DNA of 64,000 bases, taken from contig NZ_CADIJO010000024.1 of the NCBI RefSeq assembly GCF_902859705.1, forward strand, positions 1 through 64,000, read 5' to 3'. Of the stretch, positions 1-10,184 are shown piece after piece. The notes beneath the pieces were generated by a model. That model was not told the DNA's origin. It saw only the letters and a program-made list of their open reading frames with translations, and did no database searches. Every line of letters begins with the position of its first letter. Position 1 is the first letter of the stretch. Origin of the DNA: Achromobacter deleyi (GTDB lineage: Bacteria > Pseudomonadota > Gammaproteobacteria > Burkholderiales > Burkholderiaceae_B). The position numbers and the translations under genes were made by a program.

Positions 1-22
1 CCACGCCGCGCCGCCGCGTCCG

Positions 23-706
23 GTGACGCAGCCGCTGCCGCGCCACTCTGCGGCGGTGGGCGGCCTGACGCCGTTTTCCACCGTGGACTGGCCCGGCACG
101 CTGGCTGCCGTGGTCTTCATCGCCGGCTGCCCCTGGCGCTGCCACTACTGCCACAACCCCGAATTGCAGACCCGCGCCGCGCGCTACGACTGGCGCGACG
201 TGCGCGCCTTCCTGGACAACCGCCAGGGCTTGCTGGACGCCGTGGTGTTCTCGGGCGGCGAACCGCTGAGCGAACCGCGCCTGCCCTCGATGATCCGCGA
301 GGCGCGCCGCATGGGCTTTCGCATCGGCCTGCACACCGCTGGCATCTACCCGCTACGCCTGGCCGACGTGCTGCGCTACCTGGATTGGGTGGGCCTGGAC
401 ATCAAGGCCGACGCGCAAGGCTATGACGACATCACCGGCCGGCGCGACTCGCAACGCCCCGCCCAGGCCTGCCTGACGCAATTGCTGACGGCCGGCGTGG
501 ATTTCGAATGCCGCATCACCTGGCATCCGGACTGGCTGAGCGAAGCCCGGCTGCTGGCCCTGGCCGGCGAACTGGCGCGCCGCGGCGTGAAGCGCTTTGC
601 CGTGCAAAGCGCACGGGCCAGCCCCGACGCGACGCCGGCCTGGCACCTGACCGCCCCGGCGCAGGCCGCATTGCAGGCCCTGTTCGAACAGTTCGCCTAT
701 CGCTGA
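23..706 (+). CDS. nrdG: Anaerobic ribonucleotide reductase activating protein (radical SAM)
   Basis: This is the activase that uses S-adenosylmethionine and a 4Fe-4S cluster to form the glycyl radical on class III ribonucleotide reductase (NrdD). The radical SAM cysteine motif CPWRCHYC lies near residues 36-43, after the typical GGLTPFSTVDWPG opening. The 227-residue length fits the family. The start is a GTG 22 bases into the window; nrdD, its usual partner, would lie upstream and out of view, so a start further upstream cannot be excluded. The stop overlaps the end of the convergent MocR gene by 10 bases. The assignment is firm at family level; the partner is inferred. Confidence 0.87.
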   Translation: MTQPLPRHSAAVGGLTPFSTVDWPGTLAAVVFIAGCPWRCHYCHNPELQTRAARYDWRDVRAFLDNRQGLLDAVVFSGGEPLSEPRLPSMIREARRMGFRIGLHTAGIYPLRLADVLRYLDWVGLDIKADAQGYDDITGRRDSQRPAQACLTQLLTAGVDFECRITWHPDWLSEARLLALAGELARRGVKRFAVQSARASPDATPAWHLTAPAQAALQALFEQFAYR

Positions 707-2136
707 CCCGGGCGCCGCCCGGCCGGCCCCAACTGCGCCGCCAGCGCCGCCTGAAAGCGCGGCGACACCACCGCGCCCACGTTGCAGCGCGACCAGGGCG
801 ACACCGCCGTCGGGTCCACGCTGAACACGCGGCCCGGCGCCATGATGACCTTCTCGGGCATCAGGTCCTGCGCCAGCGTCAGTGAATTTTCCACGCCCGG
901 AAACGCCGCCCACAGATACAGCGAGCTTGTCGGCCGCACGTGCACCTTGGCCCCCAGCGCATCCAGCACCTGCAAGGCGTTGCCCGTGGCGGCCTGCAAA
1001 CGCTGGCGCAGGCGCACCAGGTGGCGTTCGTAGTGGCCTTCGCGCAGCATCACATCGACCATGCGTTCGCAGTATTCCGAACTGCTGACGTGCACCAGCG
1101 CCTTCAGGTCGGCCAGGTCGCTGGCCAGCGCCGCGCCGCAGGCAATGAAACCCACCCGCAGCGCCGCCGAGAACGATTTGGAGAAGCTGCCGATGTAGAC
1201 CGTGCGTTCCAGCTGGTCCAGCGCCGACATGCGCACCGACGAGGTCGGCTTGAAGTCGGCCAGGGGGTCGTTCTCGACCACGATCAGGTTGTAGCGTTCG
1301 GCCAGTTGCAGCAGCTTGTAGGCCTTGGCCGGCGAGATATCCGACCCCGTGGGGTTGTGCGCCAGCGATTGCGTGAAGAACAGCCGCGGCTTCTCGCGCT
1401 GCAGCAAGGCTTCCAGCACGGCCAGGTCCGGGCCGTCCGGCAGGCGCGGCACGCCCAGCATGCGCACCCCCGCCAGCTTCAGCTTGCCGAACAGCGGGTA
1501 ATAGCCCGGATCGTCCACCAGCGCCGCCGCGCCCGGCGGCAGGAAGTAGCGGATCACCAGATCCATGGCCTCGTTGGCGCCGTGCGTCAGCACCAGTTGC
1601 GACGGCGCCGCGCTGATGCCCACGTCGCCCAGCTTGCGCACCAGGCTTTCGCGCAGCGGCGCGTAGCCAAAGCGGCTGCCATAGCGGAACAAGGTGCCCA
1701 GGCCGGTGCGCACCACCTTCTGGTGGTAGCGGTCCATGCGCATGTCGGCCAGCCATTCCACCGGCGGAAAGCCGTCGCCCGCGGCGATGGCATCGGGCTG
1801 CGTCTTCAGCTGTTCGCGCATCAGCCAGACGATGTCCATGGCGCGGCTGAGCTGGCCCGGTTCTTCGTCGGCGGCGCGTTGCGCCGGGCCCGTGTCCAGC
1901 ACATAGAAGCCAGACCCGCGGCGCGGCTCGACCAGCCCGCGCGCCACCAGCATTTCAAACGCCACCACCACCGTGTTCTTGGCGTAGCGGTGCAATTGCG
2001 CCAGCTCGCGCAGCGACGGCAGCTTGTCGCCGGGCCGGTAGACGCCGTCGGCGATCTGGCGCCCGATCAAGCGGGCCAGGCTTTCGGCGATGGGTGCGGC
2101 GCGCGGGGCGCGGCCCAGGGAATTGTCGTCGTCCAC
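697..2136 (-). CDS. MocR-type regulator (GntR wHTH fused to aminotransferase fold)
   Basis: Residues about 15-80 form a GntR-type winged helix ([18 protein letters not shown]). The rest is a type I aminotransferase fold with the PLP-binding lysine in YIGSFSKSF. MocR proteins use bound PLP and a small ligand to switch a neighbouring promoter. The gene diverges from the HMG-CoA reductase operon and probably controls it. I chose the GTG at 2136 (479 residues). A TTG at 2199 would add 21 residues, but it lies inside the inverted repeat at 2198-2227, which is better explained as the operator. The ligand is unknown; mevalonate or a breakdown product is only a guess from context. Confidence 0.85.
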   Translation of the reverse strand: MDDDNSLGRAPRAAPIAESLARLIGRQIADGVYRPGDKLPSLRELAQLHRYAKNTVVVAFEMLVARGLVEPRRGSGFYVLDTGPAQRAADEEPGQLSRAMDIVWLMREQLKTQPDAIAAGDGFPPVEWLADMRMDRYHQKVVRTGLGTLFRYGSRFGYAPLRESLVRKLGDVGISAAPSQLVLTHGANEAMDLVIRYFLPPGAAALVDDPGYYPLFGKLKLAGVRMLGVPRLPDGPDLAVLEALLQREKPRLFFTQSLAHNPTGSDISPAKAYKLLQLAERYNLIVVENDPLADFKPTSSVRMSALDQLERTVYIGSFSKSFSAALRVGFIACGAALASDLADLKALVHVSSSEYCERMVDVMLREGHYERHLVRLRQRLQAATGNALQVLDALGAKVHVRPTSSLYLWAAFPGVENSLTLAQDLMPEKVIMAPGRVFSVDPTAVSPWSRCNVGAVVSPRFQAALAAQLGPAGRRPGQR

Positions 2137-2183
2137 GGGGTGGGATTCCAGTCGGGAGAAGGCCGAAATTGGTGCAGTGCAAT

Positions 2184-2227
2184 GGTACTGTTCGTCCAAA
2201 CTGTACCTCTGAATGCCGGTACAGTTT
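2184..2227. promoter_or_regulatory. Three-half-site operator of the divergent MocR/HMG-CoA reductase pair
   Basis: A perfect inverted repeat AAACTGTAC (2198-2206) and GTACAGTTT (2219-2227) is separated by 12 bases. A third copy, GGTACTGTT (2184-2192), pairs with AACTGTACC (2199-2207) with one mismatch. The block sits between the two divergent start codons. MocR regulators typically bind such repeated half-sites. Binding by the 697-2136 product is inferred from position. Confidence 0.7.
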
Positions 2228-2268
2228 ACCTAGAATCTCGCCACCTGATTCTTATATGGAGACATGCC

Positions 2269-3558
<1,290 letters not shown>

Positions 3559-3652
3559 GGGCTGGCATCGGCTGGCGGCCCACCGCCGGCCGCACAAGAA
3601 CAGAGGCGGCGTGGCCCACCTGGCCCGCCGCCCATCCATCAAGGAGACAGAC

Positions 3653-4126
3653 ATGGATAGAGACAGCAAGGCGTCCGCCGGACGCCTGGCCGAAGTATGG
3701 AACGACACCGTCGACCTGCGCCACCTGGCCTGGGCGATCGCCATCGGCATCGGTGTCAGCGTGGCCGGCTTCTATGCCGCCAGCAGCTGGCTGCGCACCC
3801 GCGTGGCCTCGCCCGAGCTGGCCCACGCCTATGCCATGCTGGCGGGCCTGGCCGGCTGCGTACTGGCCGGCGTGATCTGCGCACGCCTGTTCCCGCCCAA
3901 GCGCGAAGTGGTCGAGCACAGCGCCTCGCACGATCCCGCCTGGCGCGCCGAGGTGCTGGCCGAACTGGCCGCGCAACCCGGCGGCCTGGGCACCCTGGCC
4001 GACCTGCCGCCCGCGGTGGTCGAAGAACTGAAAGCACTGGACCTGTACGAACTGTTCGCCGCGCCGGCCCCCGCGCCCGCCGCCCGCAACCTGCCGCAAG
4101 GCGCCGCCAAAGAGGTGCTGGCATGA
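3653..4126 (+). CDS. Small membrane protein, TctB-like subunit of a TTT-type permease
   Basis: The 157-residue protein has two hydrophobic helices (about residues 20-42 and 58-78) and a soluble C-terminal tail. It sits directly before a TctA-like permease, and the two genes overlap by ATGA (4123-4126), so they are translationally coupled. Small two- to four-helix subunits in this position are TctB-like partners of tripartite tricarboxylate-type transporters. Sequence similarity to TctB is not obvious by eye, so the role is inferred from context. AAGGAG precedes the ATG. Confidence 0.6.
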   Translation: MDRDSKASAGRLAEVWNDTVDLRHLAWAIAIGIGVSVAGFYAASSWLRTRVASPELAHAYAMLAGLAGCVLAGVICARLFPPKREVVEHSASHDPAWRAEVLAELAAQPGGLGTLADLPPAVVEELKALDLYELFAAPAPAPAARNLPQGAAKEVLA

Positions 4127-5511
4127 GCGACCCCGCACTGCTTGAACAAATCATGGTGGCCGCGGCCATGGGCCTGTTGGGCGCCGTGGTGTTCGCCGCC
4201 ATCGGCCTGGTGTCCGGCACCGATGAGACCACCACGCTGGCCCCGCTGACGCTGTTGGTCGTGCTGCTGGGCGTGCCGCCTGCCGGCGTCTTCACCTTCT
4301 TCCTGGCCGGCGCCGTCGCCAAGCACATGACCCATGCCGTGCCGACGGCGCTCTTGGGCATACCCGGCGACACCCTGGCCACGCCATTGCTGCAGGACGC
4401 CAACATGCTGCGCAAGCTGGGCGTGCCGCACATTGCGCTGCGCAAGATGGTGTCCGGCGCCATCGTCGCGGCCTTCGTGGCCGTGCCGCTGGCGGTGCTG
4501 TTTGCCGTGCTGCTGGCGCCGTTCGGCGGCGCCATCACCAAATCGGCGCCGTGGATCTTCCTGGCCGCCGCCGTGCTGATCGCCTACTTCTCGGCCGGCC
4601 GCTGGGCTGCCGTGGCGCTGCTGGTGCCTTTCGTGGTGGTGATCGTGGCGCTGCAAAGCCTGACGGCCAAGTACGGCGTCAAACTCAGCATCAGCTACTT
4701 CCTGGGCATTGCCATCGGCCCGCTGATCGCCGACCTGTTCACCGTGATCGCGCCGCAGGGCCGCGCCAAGATGATGCGCGACAAGGTGCGCACGTTCTCG
4801 CTGGCGCCGGACGTGAAGGGCTGGTCGGGTTATTTTCCGAACCCGCTCAAGGTCATGGACCGCATCCAGACCCGCTGGACGCTGGCCACCGCCACGATTT
4901 CCAGCGCCACCTTCGTGTTCAGCCCCGTCGCCATGACCGTGGTGCTGGGCGAACTGGTCGGCTCGCGCATCAAGCACGCCTACCATCGCCTGACCACCGT
5001 GCTCAGCGCGCGCAACGGCGTCACCGAGGCGACCTACATCGCCGAGGCCCTGATTCCGCTGATCGCCTTCGGCCTGCCGCTCAGCCCGGTGGCTGCCGGC
5101 CCCGCCGCGCCGCTGTTCAACGCCCCGCCCCGCTTCACGGTGGATGCGGCCACCGGCGAAACCCACAACCTGCACAACCTGCTGAACCACTGGGAATTCC
5201 TGGGCTACGGCATGCTGGCGGTGTTGCTGGCGGCCGTGGTGTCGTACCCGTTCGCCATGAACTTCGCGCGCCGCGCCGCGCTGTTCGTGTCGCGCAAGGT
5301 CAGCCACGAGGCCATCATTGCCACCTTCGTCGGCCTGATCATCGTGATCAGCGTCTGGGAAGGCCAGTTCCTGGGCCTGCTGGTGATCCTGACCATGGGC
5401 CTGTTCGGCGGCCTCTTGTCGCGCCTGTTCGGCTTTAACACCGGCGTGCAGTTCATGGGCTACTACACCGCCGTGCTGACGGTGCCGGCGCTGGTCAAGC
5501 TGGTGGCGTAA
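4123..5511 (+). CDS. TctA-family large permease subunit
   Basis: The 462-residue polytopic protein shows the TctA-type arrangement: a GLVSGTDETTTLAPL loop in place of the usual GLLPGLGP motif, then a PTALLGIPGD loop corresponding to the family's LLNTPG motif. It has roughly ten or more hydrophobic helices. TctA proteins move carboxylates with a periplasmic TctC binding protein, and none is encoded here. Following the HMG-CoA reductase, a mevalonate or hydroxymethylglutarate substrate is plausible but unproven. It is transcribed with the two genes before it and ends just before a hairpin terminator. Confidence 0.75.
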   Translation: MSDPALLEQIMVAAAMGLLGAVVFAAIGLVSGTDETTTLAPLTLLVVLLGVPPAGVFTFFLAGAVAKHMTHAVPTALLGIPGDTLATPLLQDANMLRKLGVPHIALRKMVSGAIVAAFVAVPLAVLFAVLLAPFGGAITKSAPWIFLAAAVLIAYFSAGRWAAVALLVPFVVVIVALQSLTAKYGVKLSISYFLGIAIGPLIADLFTVIAPQGRAKMMRDKVRTFSLAPDVKGWSGYFPNPLKVMDRIQTRWTLATATISSATFVFSPVAMTVVLGELVGSRIKHAYHRLTTVLSARNGVTEATYIAEALIPLIAFGLPLSPVAAGPAAPLFNAPPRFTVDAATGETHNLHNLLNHWEFLGYGMLAVLLAAVVSYPFAMNFARRAALFVSRKVSHEAIIATFVGLIIVISVWEGQFLGLLVILTMGLFGGLLSRLFGFNTGVQFMGYYTAVLTVPALVKLVA

Positions 5512-5524
5512 CGCGCTGCCGGTC

Positions 5525-5553
5525 CAGGCGGAGCCCGCGCGCTCCGCCTGTTT
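5525..5553 (+). terminator. Hairpin terminator after the HMG-CoA reductase/permease operon
   Basis: A perfect 10-bp stem, CAGGCGGAGC (5525-5534) and GCTCCGCCTG (5541-5550), has a six-base loop and is followed by TTT. It lies 14 bases past the permease stop. The T-run is short, so termination may be partial. Confidence 0.65.
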
Positions 5554-5637
5554 CCCCCGCCCACTTGATCCCGCGCAAAGCGGCGCGTCATGCCTTGCTC
5601 TAGCCTCGGAACCACTGTTCCTATGAAAGGCTTCTTC

Positions 5638-6795
5638 ATGACGTGGTTCCAATCACTCACCCTCGCTGGACGCGAATTGCTGCCCATCGTCCAGGGCGGC
5701 ATGGGCGTGGGCGTGTCCGCCCATCGCCTGGCTGGCGCCGTCGCCAGCCAGAACGCGGTCGGCACCATTGCCAGTGTGGACTTGCGCCATCACCACCCCG
5801 ACCTGGTCGAACAGACCGAGCACTGCCGCGACCGCGAGCGCATCGATGACGCCAACCGCGTCGCGCTGGACCGCGAAGTGCGCGCCGCGCTGGACATGGC
5901 CGAGGGCCGCGGCCTGGTGGCCGTGAACGTCATGAAAGCCGTGCGCGACCATCCCGCCCTGGTGCGCCAGGCCTGCGAAAGCGGCGCCCAGGCCATCGTC
6001 ATGGGCGCCGGCCTGCCGCTGGATCTGCCCGACATGACGGCCGATTACCCCAAGGTCGCGCTGATCCCGATCCTGTCCGAAGCGCGCGGCGTGGCCGCCG
6101 TGCTGAAGAAATGGATGAAAAAGGGCCGCATGGCCGACGCCGTCGTCATCGAACACCCCGGCTACGCGGGCGGCCACCTGGGCGCCGCGCGCCTGGACGA
6201 CATCCACGACGAACGCTTCGAATTCAAGCGCGTGCTGGGCGAATGCCATCAGCTGTTCCATGACCTGCAACTGGGCAGCGACGCACCCCGCCTGATCGTG
6301 GCCGGCGGCGTGGGCAGCCACGAGCAGGTGCGCCACTGGCTGGCCAACGGCGCCGATGCGGTGCAGGTCGGCACCGCCTTTGCCGTCACCCAGGAAGGCG
6401 ACGCGCACGAAAACTTCAAACGCGTGCTGATGCAGGCCGACCCGGCCAAGCTGGCCGAATTCACCAGCGTGGCCGGCCTGCCCGCCCGCGCCGTCGCCAC
6501 GCCGTGGCTGACCCGCTACCTGCGCCAGGAAAAAACGCTGCAGGCCGGCGCCCGCTGCGACCCGCGCCGTTGCAGCCAGCGCATGGACTGCCTGACCCAA
6601 TGCGGCATACGCGACGGCATCTCGCGCTTCGGCCAGTTCTGCATCGACCTGAAGCTGGCCGCCGCCATGCGCGGCGAAGTCAGCCGCGGCCTGTTCTTTC
6701 GCGGCGCGTCCAAGCTGCCGTTCGGCGACGCCATGCGCAGCGTACGGGAATTGATGGATTACCTGCTGAACGGCAGGATGCCGGCCGCGGCATGA
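5638..6795 (+). CDS. Nitronate monooxygenase (2-nitropropane dioxygenase family)
   Basis: This FMN-dependent TIM-barrel enzyme has the GGMGVG flavin loop near residues 20-25, the HPGYAGGH active-site segment around residues 177-184 and the phosphate-binding GGVGS and GADAVQVGTAF strands. Family members oxidise nitronates such as propionate-3-nitronate to carbonyl compounds and nitrite. At 385 residues it is slightly long, because of a cysteine-containing C-terminal stretch (CDPRRCSQRMDCLTQC) that could bind a metal. The ATG at 5638 has AAAGG 7 bases upstream; an in-frame ATG at 5623 is possible. It appears to be a single-gene unit. Confidence 0.8.
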   Translation: MTWFQSLTLAGRELLPIVQGGMGVGVSAHRLAGAVASQNAVGTIASVDLRHHHPDLVEQTEHCRDRERIDDANRVALDREVRAALDMAEGRGLVAVNVMKAVRDHPALVRQACESGAQAIVMGAGLPLDLPDMTADYPKVALIPILSEARGVAAVLKKWMKKGRMADAVVIEHPGYAGGHLGAARLDDIHDERFEFKRVLGECHQLFHDLQLGSDAPRLIVAGGVGSHEQVRHWLANGADAVQVGTAFAVTQEGDAHENFKRVLMQADPAKLAEFTSVAGLPARAVATPWLTRYLRQEKTLQAGARCDPRRCSQRMDCLTQCGIRDGISRFGQFCIDLKLAAAMRGEVSRGLFFRGASKLPFGDAMRSVRELMDYLLNGRMPAAA

Positions 6796-6832
6796 CGGTT
6801 GGCGGGTGCGGCGGACACAGCCGCTGAGGTTT

Positions 6833-6884
6833 CCGTAAATTATTGAACGACGTACAATATTATTCGTCGTCCAATAATTTACGG
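6833..6884. promoter_or_regulatory. Long palindrome upstream of the TetR gene (likely operator)
   Basis: Arms 6833-6852 and 6865-6884 are inverted copies of each other over 20 bases with one mismatch, around a 12-base AT-rich spacer. The left arm and spacer contain a second, smaller palindrome at 6843-6857 of the form TTGnACGnCGTnCAA. The right arm carries an imperfect copy, so two operators may overlap here. The block ends four bases before the TetR start codon, the usual place for autoregulation. Confidence 0.75.
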
Positions 6885-6888
6885 CCCC

Positions 6889-7527
6889 ATGCCCACCTCC
6901 GCCACGCCCGCTCTCTCCGCGCCCGGTCTGCGCGAACGCAAGCGCCAGCAAACGCTGGACCATCTGGCCCAGACCGCCTATCGCCTGTTCGAAACGCTGG
7001 GCTACGACGCGGTCACCATGGAACAGATCGCGGCCCAGGCCGACGTCTCCAAGGGCACGCTGTACAACCACTTTCCGGTCAAGGAAGCGTTGCTGGCGCA
7101 TCGCTTCCATACTGAACTGGCCGCGAGCGCGGCCGAGTTGTTGCCCGCCCTGCGCGCCCAGCCCGATTTCGCGAAACGGCTCAAGCGCGTGCTGCATGCG
7201 TCGGCGCACTGGTCTGAATCGAACCGTGCCTATCTGGGCCCGTACCTGCGGTACCGCCTGTCGACCCTGCGAGCGGATGACGTCACCGAAAAATCGCCAC
7301 GCAGCGGCATGCAGGCGCTGTTCGAAGGGCTGATCGCGCAAGGCCAGGCCGCCGGCCAATTGCGCACGGACCTGTCCGCCGAACGCCTGGCCCACCAGTT
7401 GCAGTTCCTGCACCTAGGCGCCCTGCTGCGATGGCTGGACCTGCCCGGCGCCAGCTTGCGCAAGGAATTCGACGCCCTCTTGTCGCTGTTCGTGCAGGGC
7501 GCCGCCGCGCCCGGGAACGCACCATGA
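6889..7527 (+). CDS. TetR/AcrR-family transcriptional regulator
   Basis: The 212-residue protein has an N-terminal helix-turn-helix at about residues 22-65 (VTMEQIAAQADVSKGTLYNH) and a divergent ligand-binding C-terminus. Its stop overlaps the start of the phosphotransferase-like gene by ATGA (7524-7527), so both come from one message. The palindrome immediately upstream suggests that it represses its own operon and is released by an inducer. The inducer may be the substrate of the downstream enzyme; this is inferred. Confidence 0.88.
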   Translation: MPTSATPALSAPGLRERKRQQTLDHLAQTAYRLFETLGYDAVTMEQIAAQADVSKGTLYNHFPVKEALLAHRFHTELAASAAELLPALRAQPDFAKRLKRVLHASAHWSESNRAYLGPYLRYRLSTLRADDVTEKSPRSGMQALFEGLIAQGQAAGQLRTDLSAERLAHQLQFLHLGALLRWLDLPGASLRKEFDALLSLFVQGAAAPGNAP

Positions 7528-10184
7528 CATCCCAGGCACCCGCTGGCCCGCCCCCTGATTCCACCGCGGCCATGCCCGCACTCGCCCCGTCGCCCGCCGC
7601 CACAGCCGGCGCCGACATCCTGGATTGGGCGGCCGCCCGCCACGCCGGCCCCGCCGTCGTGGGCGGCAAGGGTTGGCAATTGGCGCGCATGGCCGAACTG
7701 GGCGTGCCGGTGCCGCCCGGGTTTGTGCTGTCGGCCCAGGCCGGCGCCGCCCATCGACACGGTGCGCCCGTACCGCAAAGCGTGGCCCAGGGGCTGCGCG
7801 ATGCCCTGCACGCAAGAGGCTGGCTCGACACGCCCTTGGCCCTGCGTTCGTCCGCCCCGCAGGAAGACGGCGCTACAGCTTCATTTGCCGGCATCCACCT
7901 GTCGTGCCTGAACGTGCGTGGCGCGCAGGCCGCCCTTGATGCGCTGCAACGCATCTGGGATTCGGCCTGGACACCGCAGGCCGATGCCTACCGTCAGCGG
8001 CTGGGCCTGAGCAATGATGACCGGCCCATGGCGGTGGTCGTCATGCCGCTGGTGGCCGCCACCGCGTCGGGCATCGCCTTCACCTGCGATCCGCTGACGG
8101 GGCGCCATGACCACATGGTGATCCACGCCAACTGGGGCCTGGGCGAATCGCTGGTCGGCGGCCTGGCCGACGGCGACGAATACCGGCTGCGCGCAGATGC
8201 ATTGACGCTGACGTGGTCGCTGATGGACGCGCTCATCGGCGCCAAGCGCCGAACCACGCAGTCCATCGAAAGCGGCGGCACGCAACAGGTGGACCAGACC
8301 GCAGACCTGGCCGCGCGGGCCGTACTGACGGCCGCACAGATCGACACCTTGGCGGCGCTCGTGCGCGACGCCGCGCGCGCACTGGATTATTCCGCCGCGC
8401 CCTACGATCTGGAATGGGCCTGGGACGGCAGCCGCTTCTGGATCGTGCAGGCCCGCCCCGTCACCGCCCTGGCACGCCACACCTATCCCGGCCTGCAATC
8501 ACAGCCTTCGTACTGGTCCCGCGGCAACACCCGCGAGGTGCTGCCGCAACCCATGTCGGCGCTGGAATGGGACGGCGGCCGCCTCATGGCGCAACGCATG
8601 TTGACCTGCGGATTCGAGCTCAGCGGCTATCCCACGCTGCCGGGCGTGCGGATGGTGGCGATGTTCCAGGGCCGCGCCTACCTGGATGCCTCCGTCCTCC
8701 AGTGGATCGGGCACGACGCGCTGGGCATCGCGCCGCACGCCATGAACGCCATGCTGGGCGGCCCGCAACCCGATATCCAGGTGCCGCGCCCCACCCTGCT
8801 GCAACGGCTGAACCATGGCCTGCGCATGCTGCGCTATCTGCGCCGGGCCGCGCCGCTGCGCCGCCGCGCCAAAGACGATCTGCCGCGCCAGTTCGCCCGC
8901 GCCCAGGCCTGGCTCCACGAAGCGCTGCCCGCCACGCCTGCCGCGCTGGGCGCCAACCTGCACGAACAATTCCTGACCGTGGCCGCGGCCGACGACCTGT
9001 TCTTCCTGCAAGGGTCAGGCGGCGGCGCGCTGTCCAAGTTGCTCGACATCGTGGAACGGGCCCGTCCCGGCGCGGGCCACGCCTTGACTGCCGCGCTGAT
9101 GGCCGGCGGCGAGCCCAGCGTGACCGCGGCGCAAAGCTATGCCTTGATGGCGCTGGCGCAATTGGCATCGCGTGAACCGCAGGCGCTGGCCTGGCTGCGT
9201 GCGCCCGAACGCGACAGCGCTGCCTGGGCCGACCAGTTGCCGCCGGACAGCGCGTTTCGCCGCGCGCTGGCGGATTTCCTGGCGCGCTACGGGCACCGCG
9301 CCGTGTACGAAACCTATATGCGCAACCCGCGCTGGCGCGAGGCGCCCGGCTATGTCCTGGACAGCGTGCTGAACCTGATCGGCACCGATCCCGACGCTCT
9401 GCGCGCCCGTCAGGAACAGGGTGCGCGAGAGGCCTGGCGCCAGGTGCGCGCGGTCTTGCCGTGGTGGCAGCGGCCGCTGGCCGCCAAGCTGCTGGGGGCC
9501 GCCCGAATCGAAGGCGCCCAGCGCGAAGCCGCACGCAGCGTGCTGGTGGCCTACCTGGCGGCGGCGCGGCGCAGCGCGCTGGAACTGGGCGCACGGCTGA
9601 TGACCACCCCCGATGACATCTTTCACCTGACCGCCGAGGAAGTCTTCGCGCTGGCCGATGGCCGCCTGGCGCCCGTCCACGCCGAGCGACGCGCGGCGGA
9701 CCGGCGCGCGCAATTGCATCGGTGGGCCGAGACGCCGGACATTGATGTGATCGTCGAATATGAAAACGCGTCGGCAGCGCAGGCAACCCTGGCCGCCGGC
9801 ACGGCCGTGCACAACGCCGCTGCGCCCGCGGACGCCGACACGTGGCGTGGCACCCCGGTATCTGCCGGCCGGGCCCAAGGCCCGGCCTTCATCGCCCGCG
9901 ACCCGGCCCAGGCGCTGGCCATGCCCGTGGGCGCCATCCTGATCGCGCCATCCACCGACCCCGCCTGGACCCCGCTGTTCCTGCGCGCCGGCGCCGTGGT
10001 GATGGAAGCCGGCGGCTACCTGTCGCACGGCGCCATCGTTGCGCGCGAGTTCGGCGTGCCGGCCCTGGTCAACGTGCAGGGCATCCTGCAGCAGGCGGCA
10101 ACGGGGGACCTATTGGACGTGGATGCCACCCAGGGCGTGGTGCGGCGGCTGCCCGCCGTCCCTAACGCGCCGCCGGCAGATTGA
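7524..10184 (+). CDS. PEP-synthase-like dikinase resembling rifampicin phosphotransferase
   Basis: The 886-residue protein has three parts: an ATP-grasp domain (VVGGKGWQLARM near residue 50, LALRSSAPQEDGATASF, the strand ending FWIVQARPVTAL near 320), a variable central region of about 430 residues, and a C-terminal swivelling domain with the phospho-acceptor histidine at about 835 in GGYLSHGAIVAREFGVP. This order and length match Rph, which transfers the beta-phosphate of ATP to rifampicin. PEP synthases instead carry a C-terminal PEP-binding barrel, absent here. The substrate cannot be read from sequence. It is coupled to a TetR gene, and its last 23 bases overlap the convergent kinase gene. 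Confidence 0.75.
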   Translation: MTSQAPAGPPPDSTAAMPALAPSPAATAGADILDWAAARHAGPAVVGGKGWQLARMAELGVPVPPGFVLSAQAGAAHRHGAPVPQSVAQGLRDALHARGWLDTPLALRSSAPQEDGATASFAGIHLSCLNVRGAQAALDALQRIWDSAWTPQADAYRQRLGLSNDDRPMAVVVMPLVAATASGIAFTCDPLTGRHDHMVIHANWGLGESLVGGLADGDEYRLRADALTLTWSLMDALIGAKRRTTQSIESGGTQQVDQTADLAARAVLTAAQIDTLAALVRDAARALDYSAAPYDLEWAWDGSRFWIVQARPVTALARHTYPGLQSQPSYWSRGNTREVLPQPMSALEWDGGRLMAQRMLTCGFELSGYPTLPGVRMVAMFQGRAYLDASVLQWIGHDALGIAPHAMNAMLGGPQPDIQVPRPTLLQRLNHGLRMLRYLRRAAPLRRRAKDDLPRQFARAQAWLHEALPATPAALGANLHEQFLTVAAADDLFFLQGSGGGALSKLLDIVERARPGAGHALTAALMAGGEPSVTAAQSYALMALAQLASREPQALAWLRAPERDSAAWADQLPPDSAFRRALADFLARYGHRAVYETYMRNPRWREAPGYVLDSVLNLIGTDPDALRARQEQGAREAWRQVRAVLPWWQRPLAAKLLGAARIEGAQREAARSVLVAYLAAARRSALELGARLMTTPDDIFHLTAEEVFALADGRLAPVHAERRAADRRAQLHRWAETPDIDVIVEYENASAAQATLAAGTAVHNAAAPADADTWRGTPVSAGRAQGPAFIARDPAQALAMPVGAILIAPSTDPAWTPLFLRAGAVVMEAGGYLSHGAIVAREFGVPALVNVQGILQQAATGDLLDVDATQGVVRRLPAVPNAPPAD

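Noticed and set aside
697-706. Overlap of nrdG and MocR gene ends as a regulatory antisense arrangement
   Set aside because: Ten-base convergent overlaps are common in compact genomes and show nothing specific.
2136-2199. TTG-initiated longer form of the first MocR protein
   Set aside because: The extra 21 residues are not family-like and the start lies in the operator repeat; the GTG at 2136 is preferred.
4123-5511. A complete tripartite tricarboxylate transporter
   Set aside because: No TctC-type periplasmic binding protein gene is present nearby; only large and possible small membrane subunits are seen.
7524-10184. Annotation as phosphoenolpyruvate synthase
   Set aside because: The order is ATP-grasp, unique middle, then C-terminal His domain, with no C-terminal PEP-binding barrel; Rph-like fits better.
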